DNA of 64,000 bases from HKCCE3408 sp038530555 (lineage in GTDB: Bacteria > Pseudomonadota > Alphaproteobacteria > Rhodobacterales > Rhodobacteraceae): contig JBCBCN010000011.1 of assembly GCA_038530555.1 (NCBI GenBank), positions 1 through 64,000 on the forward strand, written 5' to 3'. The position numbers were made by a program, and so were the translations under genes. Below the pieces are notes generated by a model. The model worked only from the letters and a program-made list of their open reading frames with translations. It made no database searches and was not told the DNA's origin. Shown here piece after piece: positions 24,554 through 31,857 of this stretch (position 1 is its first letter; every line of letters starts with the position of its first letter).

Positions 24554-25389
24554 TTTGCGGCTCCTTGGTGGGTATGGGCGATCTCATCGACGGCGCGCTG
24601 CACGGCTACGGCATCAAGCTGGGCCAGCGGCAGGGCGGCGAAGTCCCGGATCCGGCCCAAAAGCGTCTCATAGGTCTGCGCAAACGCGCTGGCCGTCTCG
24701 TCCTCCGGCCCCCCGGTATGGGCCGGGGCGGGCATGCCCCAATGGCCGCAAATCGGCTGACCAGGCCAGGCCATACAGTCCTCATTGGCCGCGCGGTCGC
24801 AGACGGTAATCACGAAATCGAAGTTTGGCGCTTCGTCGTTCTGCAGGCCCGACAGCGCCTTGGAATGCAGGCCTGAGAGATCATGCCCTTTGGCCCGAAG
24901 CACCTCAAGTGCGGCGGGATGCGGCGCCTTGCGTGGCCTTGTTCCTGCCGAATACGCCGTGAACCTATCGCCCGCGTCTCGCCGCAGGATTGCCTCGGCC
25001 ATGACCGAGCGCGCGGAATTGCCGGTGCAGATGAACAGCACGTTCTGCTTGCGGCCCGTGTCGGCGCCTTCGGGCGAAACGGGCATCAATGGTGCGCAAA
25101 TCTCCGGCCGACCGCGGCAGCAATCGCCCAGCAAATCCCAGAACGCCTCGCCCGCCGCGTCCATATCGATTGCATAGCGCAGCGAGGTCCCGACACGCTG
25201 CTGACTGATCAGGCCTGCCTGCATCAACGCGCCGACATAGCTCGACAGCGTATTTGGCTTCAGCCCCAAAGCCTGGGCAATTTCACTTGCGGGCACGCGG
25301 TCCGGAAAGCGCCGCATGAGCAGCCGGAACACGGCCAGACGCTGCGGATGGCCGAGGGTCGAGAGGCGATGAACCAGCATTGATTCCAT
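24550..25389 (-). CDS. ArsR-ArsC fusion: arsenic repressor joined to arsenate reductase
   Basis: The 279-residue product joins an ArsR-family winged helix (residues about 1-90, with LGHPQRLAVFRLLMRR and SSYVGALMQAGLIS) to a low-molecular-weight phosphatase-type arsenate reductase (from VLFICTGNSARS). Cysteines in the linker (CCRGRPEIC) could bind arsenite. The ATG at 25389 was chosen because translation from the upstream in-frame codons does not look coding; an ATG at 25380 is also possible. A TTCGCGAA palindrome sits just upstream. One protein would thus sense arsenic, reduce arsenate, and lead the operon that also exports an arsenate adduct. Confidence 0.82.
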   Translation of the reverse strand: MESMLVHRLSTLGHPQRLAVFRLLMRRFPDRVPASEIAQALGLKPNTLSSYVGALMQAGLISQQRVGTSLRYAIDMDAAGEAFWDLLGDCCRGRPEICAPLMPVSPEGADTGRKQNVLFICTGNSARSVMAEAILRRDAGDRFTAYSAGTRPRKAPHPAALEVLRAKGHDLSGLHSKALSGLQNDEAPNFDFVITVCDRAANEDCMAWPGQPICGHWGMPAPAHTGGPEDETASAFAQTYETLLGRIRDFAALPLAQLDAVAVQRAVDEIAHTHQGAAK

Positions 25390-25391
25390 AA

Positions 25392-25399
25392 TTCGCGAA
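25392..25399. promoter_or_regulatory. Short palindrome, possible ArsR site
   Basis: TTCGCGAA, flanked by A/T, lies three bases upstream of the ArsR-ArsC start codon. It is short and only its position suggests an operator. Confidence 0.25.
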
Positions 25400-25505
25400 A
25401 TACAGAAGTAAAGGCCGCGACACAACCGGTTTCTCTTGGCTGACAGGGTCCATGGGCATGCGGCCGCACCGACCGGGACCAACACGCCTGGCTCAGTCCA
25501 TATTG

Positions 25506-26171
25506 ATGCGCCCCATTTCCTATGAGAAGCTCCGCCCTATGGTGGAGAAGTCCCTCGAAAAGAAACAACACATCCTGCACGCCGCGACGCTTTTGCTACA
25601 CGAGCAGGGCTTGCAGAAATTGTCATTTGAGAATGTCGCGAAACAGGCGGGCCTCTCGCGTCAGCTTGTTCGGTATTACTTCGGCGAGCTCGATAAATTG
25701 GTGGCCGAGCTTTGCGATCACCTCGCCGGAGCCTATCGCAATATCTTGGTCAGCGGTATTGCTGATGTGCGCCGGGTTGAGCGGTTGGACTTCTTTTTGG
25801 ATTTCTTTTTCGGGCTCTCGGATGAGTACGCCATGCCCGAATATCTCGAAGTTTATGACGCGATGGTCGCCTATTCCGTCGGCTCGCTTGAGATGCGCAA
25901 TCGCATGTGCCTGCAATACAAAACCTTAGGCGATGTCATTCAGCATGAATTGGGCATCGTTCATCCAGAGCTCGATGAACGCGCCTGTCAGGAATTGTCC
26001 TATCTCTTTGTCTCGATGATGCACGCCCATTGGAGTTTCGTCGCCACGCTCGGCCATACAAGCGATCACGGTAAACTGACCCGCCAGGCAATTGATCGCT
26101 TGATCGCGTCCTATTTGGACAATCCCAAACCGGTCGATGGTTTGGAGCGGCCCTGGGCGCGTCGCGATTAG
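25506..26171 (+). CDS. TetR-family transcriptional regulator
   Basis: The N-terminal helix-turn-helix is clear (SFENVAKQAGLSRQLVRYYFGELDKL), followed by an all-helical ligand domain of low recognisable similarity. ATG codons at 25506 and 25539 both give sensible starts; the frame reaches back to 25452 but overlaps the promoter region of the ArsR-ArsC gene. At 25506 the protein has 221 residues. It is divergent from the arsenic operon and convergent with a VPLPA-CTERM gene, so its targets are not obvious. Confidence 0.75.
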   Translation: MRPISYEKLRPMVEKSLEKKQHILHAATLLLHEQGLQKLSFENVAKQAGLSRQLVRYYFGELDKLVAELCDHLAGAYRNILVSGIADVRRVERLDFFLDFFFGLSDEYAMPEYLEVYDAMVAYSVGSLEMRNRMCLQYKTLGDVIQHELGIVHPELDERACQELSYLFVSMMHAHWSFVATLGHTSDHGKLTRQAIDRLIASYLDNPKPVDGLERPWARRD

Positions 26172-26195
26172 CGCCGGGTGACAGTTCCCGAAATA

Positions 26196-26227
26196 GAAAC
26201 GGCCGCACCCGAAAGCGCGGCCGTTTC
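26196..26227. terminator. Bidirectional Rho-independent terminator
   Basis: GAAACGGCCGC (26196-26206) pairs perfectly with GCGGCCGTTTC (26217-26227) around a ten-base loop. T-rich tails occur on both strands. It separates the convergent TetR and VPLPA-CTERM genes. Confidence 0.75.
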
Positions 26228-26241
26228 AGAGCATCCCGCGT

Positions 26242-27018
26242 TTATACCCGTGCCCGACGGCGCAGCCCGATCAAACCGCCAAGCGCCACGATCAAGGCCC
26301 AGCCAGACGCGGGCAGCGGCACCGGTGCAATGCCGGGATCGGTCGGATCCGTTGGGTCGGTCGGGTCTGTTGGGTCCGTCGGATCCACCGGATCTACCGG
26401 ATCCTGAACGATGATCAGCGGCGGAACGAGCCCGATATCGCCCCGCACGAAGCAATTGACCACTGTACAGCCATCAACACTGATCGCGGAGGGGTCAAAC
26501 GTCACGAAGGCCTCCTGCGCCAGGGATTGCGTATTGGCCAAACCCTGCGCCACGGCTGTCGACAGCATCGTTCCGCTAAAAGTGTTCGGGTCGAAAGCGG
26601 AATAATAGCTGATATCCCCGCCGACGCTGCCTGGCGTATCGCCTTCAAAGGTGCCAAATGCGGCGACGATGTCGAATGAACCGCTCCCAAAAAATCCGTT
26701 GTCGTAAATGAAAAGCGTCGGGCTGGTAGAGGTATAAGAAAGGCCCGCCGCCGAGAATGAAAGCGATTGTAACTCATAGGCCGCCGCCTCCGAGAAACTG
26801 GATGGCGCCACGCCGGTATTGAACAGAGGCACCTCTGGCGCGTCGTCACGGCCGGTTATCGAGAAGCTGACCGGATCGCTGCCCACATTGACATCGGGAA
26901 AGTCGTTTTTGTCATCCACGAAGCCATCAAAATTTGCGGTGACGGTCGCCGCACCCGCGCTTGAGGCGACAAGGCCTGTCAAGACGGCTGCGACCAGGCA
27001 GGTATAAGCACTCTTCAT
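26242..27018 (-). CDS. VPLPA-CTERM sorting-domain protein with DP-T repeat linker
   Basis: The 258-residue protein has a signal peptide (MKSAYTCLVAAVLTGLVASS), an unrecognised secreted domain, and a C-terminal linker built from repeated DPT and DPV units. The VPLPAS motif, a hydrophobic segment and RRRARV follow. The DPGIAPVPLPAS end is identical to that of the protein at 6313-7023, so both should be handled by the same exosortase. The repeat is visible in DNA as alternating GGATC/GGGTC-like nine-base units. An AAGGGGGA ribosome site precedes the start. Function unknown, surface location inferred. Confidence 0.8.
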   Translation of the reverse strand: MKSAYTCLVAAVLTGLVASSAGAATVTANFDGFVDDKNDFPDVNVGSDPVSFSITGRDDAPEVPLFNTGVAPSSFSEAAAYELQSLSFSAAGLSYTSTSPTLFIYDNGFFGSGSFDIVAAFGTFEGDTPGSVGGDISYYSAFDPNTFSGTMLSTAVAQGLANTQSLAQEAFVTFDPSAISVDGCTVVNCFVRGDIGLVPPLIIVQDPVDPVDPTDPTDPTDPTDPTDPGIAPVPLPASGWALIVALGGLIGLRRRARV

Positions 27019-27280
27019 CGTTAAAATCCCCCTTAGAACTGATTAAATTCGATGAGCGAAATCAGGCTATTGAGGGCAAATGGGGGAGTCAAAACCTGCA
27101 GCGCGCGTTTTTCGATCTGTCAGCGCTGCGCCGAAGTCCGGCGCCTTGATCCACGTCCTTTAGGAAGGCTAGCGGGTGGAAATTTTTTCGATCGGGAAAA
27201 TCATTGGAGAGGTCGAAACGGTCCCGTTCGCGATACGTGCGCGCCTTTATCCTTGCTCAGATGCAACCTTTGCGAGGGGC

Positions 27281-27922
27281 CTAGACGGCGCGGCAGCGGA
27301 TCGTCTGGGCGTTTCCGAGCACGTCGGCTTTAGACAGTGCCGCGTAGAGGGGATCGCTGAAAAATAGAGATCCTAAGAGTGTAGGATCCTTCCAAACATC
27401 GGGTCCATCAAGCGCGCTCGCCGCAACGGCAATCTCATCGTCTTTGGTTCTTCCGAGCCGTACAGATCCAAGATATTCATCGTCATCGTATCGAGGCTTA
27501 TCGTAGTTCTCGGAGTGGTCAGGCAAGAATGCCGATTTTTTCTCAGTAACATGGAACATGTAGAAATTTCCATCAAAGCGCTCTTGGCGGTGTTTTTTCA
27601 GCATGTCCACTGGCAGTAGTGCGGAGCTTCCAAGATTAAAGCTTTGAAATACGAACGCTATCTTCTGCGAAACGATGAAAAAGTCTCCGGCGACAAATGA
27701 GTCGGGTAGCTTTCTCAGCTTTTGATCCTCATCCGGCGCGTCGCTCGCAATCCACATACTCTTTGGAAGGCCCCCTCGGACCGTAATATCACCGGTAATA
27801 AACCCAACCCAATGTTTCGTGAACGCCTCTTGGTCACGCGCCAACTCACAGGTAAATCCTATCGCGTGAAAAGGCATGCTCGCATTCGAATGCCAAGCAT
27901 AGCCTTTCGCCGCTTCACTCAT
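27281..27922 (-). CDS. Imm11/DUF1629-like protein (possible orphan immunity protein)
   Basis: The 213-residue protein has no signal peptide or membrane segment. Its pattern resembles the Imm11 (DUF1629) immunity family. It has a central FIVSQKIAFVFQSF segment, a LLPVDM...FYMFHV strand pair followed by charged residues, and a C-terminal LFFSDPLYAALSKADVLG element. Such proteins often neutralise polymorphic toxins, but no toxin gene is nearby, so it may be a solitary immunity gene. The ATG at 27922 has AGGA eight bases upstream; 27931 is an alternative. The family assignment was made by eye and is tentative. Confidence 0.5.
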   Translation of the reverse strand: MSEAAKGYAWHSNASMPFHAIGFTCELARDQEAFTKHWVGFITGDITVRGGLPKSMWIASDAPDEDQKLRKLPDSFVAGDFFIVSQKIAFVFQSFNLGSSALLPVDMLKKHRQERFDGNFYMFHVTEKKSAFLPDHSENYDKPRYDDDEYLGSVRLGRTKDDEIAVAASALDGPDVWKDPTLLGSLFFSDPLYAALSKADVLGNAQTIRCRAV

Positions 27923-28144
27923 ATTATCCATCCTGTCTTGCCCACCTGCAACCTACACCGCCCCAACTCGCTCCGCAAAGGGCTGCGCATTATGCACGTG
28001 CCTCCGACGCCCACCCGGTCCGCGCCACCTGCGGCTCAAAGCCTGTCAGCGAAACCGACCCGGCATGCCTTTAAGTCCGCCCGCGCCCTTGCTATGCCTC
28101 ACCCGGGCAGGGCGTCGCGCAGCCCGGCTTACCGCGAGGATCAT

Positions 28145-28849
28145 ATGGCCCTGCCACGCTTTCTCAGACGCAAAATGCAGCGCGCGCTCGAACGTGAGGG
28201 CGCCCTTATCTACGAAGACCGAATGCGTGCGGACCGCTTCCGTGCCCTGGTGGATGCGCCCGATACGGTGATCGATGTCGGCGTGGCGGGCGGCACGCCC
28301 TGGCTCTACCGCGCGTTTCCCAAGGCGCAGTTTCTGCTGGTGGATCCAATGCCTGAATGCGAGGCCAGGGTAGCGGCGTCCTTCCCCGATTTGGCCTTCG
28401 ACTTTCACCCCGTGGCCTTGGGCGCCGAAGCGGGATCGGTTGAGCTGAAAATCCCGCTGGTGGGCGAGAATGCCCACGCCTCCAAGGCCAGCACGCTGAC
28501 CCGGACGGACCATTTCACACCGCTGGTGTCGGACTGGGAGACGCGCGAGGTCCCGGTGCAGCGTCTCGATGATCTGGCTCCCACTGACGGCCGTCTCGGG
28601 CTTAAGATCGACACCGAGGGCGCCGAGGCGACGATCCTGCGCGGAGCGACCTCCATGCTGGCCCGCTGCGATTTCGTCGTGCTCGAATTGTCGTTGCGCA
28701 AACGCTTCACTGAGGTCGATCCGCCGTCGGTTTGCATAGATCTTCTGGGTAAAGCAGGCCTCGAATTGCGCGATGTGCTATCGCTGAACGGCGGCGGGAC
28801 CGCGCAATCGCCTAACCACATGGATTGCCTCTTCACACGCTGGTCTTAG
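28145..28849 (+). CDS. FkbM-family SAM-dependent methyltransferase
   Basis: Starting at the ATG after GAGGA at 28145, the product has 234 residues. It has a Rossmann methyltransferase core (TVIDVGVAGGTPWLYRAF, FLLVDPMPEC) and the FkbM features LGLKIDTEGAEATILRGA and FVVLELSLR. FkbM enzymes O-methylate sugars in polysaccharides, glycolipids and natural products. It is followed by another methyltransferase-like gene, a kinase-like gene and a glycosyltransferase, suggesting surface glycan modification. The frame extends back to 27722 but overlaps the preceding gene and lacks family similarity there. Confidence 0.75.
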   Translation: MALPRFLRRKMQRALEREGALIYEDRMRADRFRALVDAPDTVIDVGVAGGTPWLYRAFPKAQFLLVDPMPECEARVAASFPDLAFDFHPVALGAEAGSVELKIPLVGENAHASKASTLTRTDHFTPLVSDWETREVPVQRLDDLAPTDGRLGLKIDTEGAEATILRGATSMLARCDFVVLELSLRKRFTEVDPPSVCIDLLGKAGLELRDVLSLNGGGTAQSPNHMDCLFTRWS

Positions 28850-28928
28850 CCAAGGATCGCGGAGCGATGGCAAATACGGTATAGACCGCATGATGGGCAC
28901 CACAGGATCCGCCGAACAAGGGCCAAAA

Positions 28929-29582
28929 ATGACTAAAAAATCCCGCTTCGCAAAGCTTGGCCGCCGCGCAAGTTCCCTGATCGAGAGCTATTACGAAGGC
29001 CGAAACGTCGATGAATACGAGGCCAAACGGCGGACGAACCCGAAATGGTCTTTTGAGGAAAGCAGCCTTGAGACTGTGATTGCCGGATTGTCGTCGGACG
29101 AAAAGAGAACCATCGCCGATGTGCCGGTCGGGACGAACCGATTTTACCAATTTCTCGACGCCGATCCCGATGTGAAGATTGTCTATTGCATCGATTATTC
29201 CGCCGATATGCTCACCGCGAGTATGACGCGTTCTAGTGCAAAGTTCTTTTATTCAAAGGCGGATATGATCGAAGGCGGGACACCGATCCGTGCGGGCACG
29301 GTGATTTCCTATCGCTTTCTCAATCTTTTTGATTTTGCAACCATCGAGAAAATTCTGCGTAACCTTTGCGCGACGGCAGAGTTAAATCTTATCTTCTCGA
29401 TCCGGCTTGCCGCGACCACAGAGGAAGCAGGAACGGTCTATCAGGATAAAATTCACGTACATGACCGAAGCCAATTCGAAGCGGCCCTCGCATCGCACGG
29501 CTTTAAGATCGCCTGGGAACAAGCGCGCGCGGATGAAAAGCCTGGCGCCTACCACATCATGCACGCCCGGCGAATGGCGTAG
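28929..29582 (+). CDS. Methyltransferase-like protein, class I fold, atypical SAM motif
   Basis: The 217-residue protein appears to have a Rossmann methyltransferase layout. TIADVPVGTNRFYQFL stands where the SAM glycine loop should be, VYCIDYSADML matches the acidic-loop strand, and FLNLFDFATIEKIL follows. The usual GxGxG is replaced by VPVGTNR, so cofactor binding is uncertain. An AAGGG ribosome site favours the ATG at 28929; 28890 is an alternative. It sits between the FkbM and kinase-like genes. The substrate is unknown. Confidence 0.5.
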   Translation: MTKKSRFAKLGRRASSLIESYYEGRNVDEYEAKRRTNPKWSFEESSLETVIAGLSSDEKRTIADVPVGTNRFYQFLDADPDVKIVYCIDYSADMLTASMTRSSAKFFYSKADMIEGGTPIRAGTVISYRFLNLFDFATIEKILRNLCATAELNLIFSIRLAATTEEAGTVYQDKIHVHDRSQFEAALASHGFKIAWEQARADEKPGAYHIMHARRMA

Positions 29583-29597
29583 TAAAGGGGTCAGCAG

Positions 29598-30446
29598 ATG
29601 CCCAAGCGCTCATTTTGGTCGCTGAAACGCGGCGATGAAGCCCGCACAACCGGGCAAAGCTTGGGTCAACTGACTGAGCTTGTCCGCTCGCGCCCTGAGC
29701 AGGGTAAATTCCTGCGTAACAAGGCCGGGAGAGGGGTCGTTACAGGGCGTCTGGAAGGCCGTAAAGTCAAGGTTTATCAGGCATTTGGCTTTGAACATGC
29801 GGCCTTCATCGCCGCGCTGTCTGAAATGCACGCTAAGTTCTTTCCTAAGGTCCTTACCACCTCTGGGCGATGGGTTTTCGCCGAGTGGGTTGAGGGAAAG
29901 GACGGCACGAGAGATATTCCCGAATGCGCGCGCATTTTGGCCGAAGTCCACAAATTGGATACAGCTGAACTGCCTCAGCCCGGATTTGATTATCTCGGCG
30001 ACTATATTATTCCGCGCTTCCGTGACGCCGCTTGTCTTGGCGGAGACGCAGCGCGTTTCGACGACATCATTGCGCGAGTGAAAAACTTCGATGCGAAATC
30101 GCGTTTCTCACACCCGGATCTTACACCCGCTAATGTCATTCAGACTGAAGCCGGGGCGATCATCATCGACAATGAACTGGTGAGCATTGGAACCTTACCT
30201 TTGCTCGATGCCTGCAATTGTGTGAAGAATCTCCGCCGGCAAGAGCGGCCTGAATTTTGGTCGCATTGGATAACGCTAAGTCCACCGAGCGAAAAAGAGG
30301 TTCACGTGACCGCTTTGGCTTGGATGCTCCGAGAGATCGGCTCACGCTTTATCACCGGTGATTTTAATGGCTGCCATGACCTTTTGCAAAAGCTCGAGAC
30401 TGACCCCATGTTCGGCCTGCAGGATTTAACCTTTCCGGAGCTTTAG
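29598..30446 (+). CDS. APH-like phosphotransferase / kinase-fold protein
   Basis: The 282-residue protein shows the aminoglycoside-phosphotransferase/choline-kinase active site. The motif FSHPDLTPANVI has His, Asp and Asn in the catalytic-loop spacing, followed by AIIIDNELVS with the metal-binding Asp. The N-lobe lysine may be in KVKVYQAFGFE. It begins 16 bases after the methyltransferase-like gene and probably phosphorylates a sugar or small alcohol in the same pathway. Drug resistance is not implied. The gene ends six bases from the convergent glycosyltransferase. Confidence 0.65.
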   Translation: MPKRSFWSLKRGDEARTTGQSLGQLTELVRSRPEQGKFLRNKAGRGVVTGRLEGRKVKVYQAFGFEHAAFIAALSEMHAKFFPKVLTTSGRWVFAEWVEGKDGTRDIPECARILAEVHKLDTAELPQPGFDYLGDYIIPRFRDAACLGGDAARFDDIIARVKNFDAKSRFSHPDLTPANVIQTEAGAIIIDNELVSIGTLPLLDACNCVKNLRRQERPEFWSHWITLSPPSEKEVHVTALAWMLREIGSRFITGDFNGCHDLLQKLETDPMFGLQDLTFPEL

Positions 30447-30452
30447 ATCCGA

Positions 30453-31517
30453 CTACCGCAAAATTCTGTTAAGCGAGGCAATTCCCTCAAAACGCCGCGA
30501 GCCTTCGAAAACCGGCGATTTTGCCAGAATGTCTTTTTCCTCTAAAATCAACTTCGCTAGCGCGGATCCACCCGCATGTTGTGCGCGTTCGGCACTGTAT
30601 TTCAAGCCGCCGCTGCCCTTGTAAAACTTGAAATGCAGGGAGGCCGCAAGTCCTTCCGAGATACTGATTCTCTTATCAATCGAATGGGGTGCGCGGGAAA
30701 ACTTCGCACCTCGCGGCCATTTCAAAAGGGCAAATTTATTCAGAACAGACGGGGTTTTGGCAGAGCGACCTTTTGTAAACTGTCGGGTCAGTTTATTCTC
30801 AAGATTCTCGAGAATTGATGGGTTGAGAGGCCTGCGGATATGCGCAAAACGGGCAAGTAGCCAGGCTTGCAGCGATGTGAACGTTCGCTCTTGGAAGAAT
30901 AATCTTTCCCTCAATCCACCCATAAGTGTGATCGGTGGCGTCGGAAATTGAGCAACAAAGCGTTTTGGCTGTGCCATGATCCGAATGCCAGAATGCGGTG
31001 AGACTTGATCGTCGAAAAACGGAAAAACATCCTGCGGGGGACTTTTGCCGTCGAAAAAATGCTGTCCCAATGGCTCATCCGCATACATATCCACCATCGC
31101 ACTGATCAAGGCTTCGTGGCCATCGGCGTCTAGTTTAGCCGCGACATGGTTCAGCGGTTTTGGCATGTCCTTAAAATAAAGAAATTCATCTAAATCCGGC
31201 AGCGTCACCCAAGAATTAACGCAAAAGTGGTCGAGGATTTGTTCCCGCCAACGCCCGACATTCTCTCGGAATTTCGCGCCATTGATCGGCTTAAACACGC
31301 TCACATCCGGCGCATTCGCCAGAATATCTCGCGTGTTGTCGTCGGAATGATCATCGACGATATAAAAATGCGCCACACCGATGTCGCGATAGTGTTGCAG
31401 GAAAAAGGGCAGGATGAGCGCCTCATTATGACAGACCGTCACACAGGCCACACCGGCCGAATGACGCGGGGCATTTTTACCGATTTGTTCCAGAGTGTCG
31501 CTTGTGAATTCTGTCAT
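30453..31517 (-). CDS. Glycosyltransferase family 2-type protein
   Basis: The product (354 residues from the ATG at 31517) has a GT-A core: VACVTVCHNEALILPFFLQHY, FYIVDDHSDDNT, and WVTLPDLDEFLYF, whose D-x-D is the expected metal and nucleotide-sugar site. The family with this opening transfers sugars to glycans or lipids. A GTG at 31559 extends the frame by 14 residues and is an alternative start. It faces the kinase-like gene. Its C-terminal half is basic with no membrane segments. Confidence 0.75.
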   Translation of the reverse strand: MTEFTSDTLEQIGKNAPRHSAGVACVTVCHNEALILPFFLQHYRDIGVAHFYIVDDHSDDNTRDILANAPDVSVFKPINGAKFRENVGRWREQILDHFCVNSWVTLPDLDEFLYFKDMPKPLNHVAAKLDADGHEALISAMVDMYADEPLGQHFFDGKSPPQDVFPFFDDQVSPHSGIRIMAQPKRFVAQFPTPPITLMGGLRERLFFQERTFTSLQAWLLARFAHIRRPLNPSILENLENKLTRQFTKGRSAKTPSVLNKFALLKWPRGAKFSRAPHSIDKRISISEGLAASLHFKFYKGSGGLKYSAERAQHAGGSALAKLILEEKDILAKSPVFEGSRRFEGIASLNRILR

Positions 31518-31676
31518 CGGTCTCTTGTGCGCTTCTTCCCGGTCGTTGACGCCTAACACCGCTGGTCCCGATCCGCGGAATTGGTGGCAGAGTGTTGGGC
31601 GATCTGATTTAGAATGACAAGCGCTCGGTCGGGTATCCCAAGTTTAGCTGACACATCCTTTTTTTGCGCGAATGCT

Positions 31677-31692
31677 CCGGATAGTTATCCGG
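31677..31692. promoter_or_regulatory. 16-base palindrome upstream of the haloperoxidase
   Basis: CCGGATA and TATCCGG are inverted around GT, between the divergent glycosyltransferase and haloperoxidase genes. It may be an operator; the regulator is unknown. Confidence 0.3.
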
Positions 31693-31857
31693 CAGTCAAA
31701 CCATCTATGAAGTTCCGCTATTAAGGCGTGAAACAAGCGTGAAATCGACACCAGCACGCTTGACGCAAGCCTTTCGGAAAGTCGAACTGATTGGCGCATC
31801 GCCGCATTATGGCGGGCAGAACACGTAATTTAGACAAGATTTTTGACGGAGGTCGTC

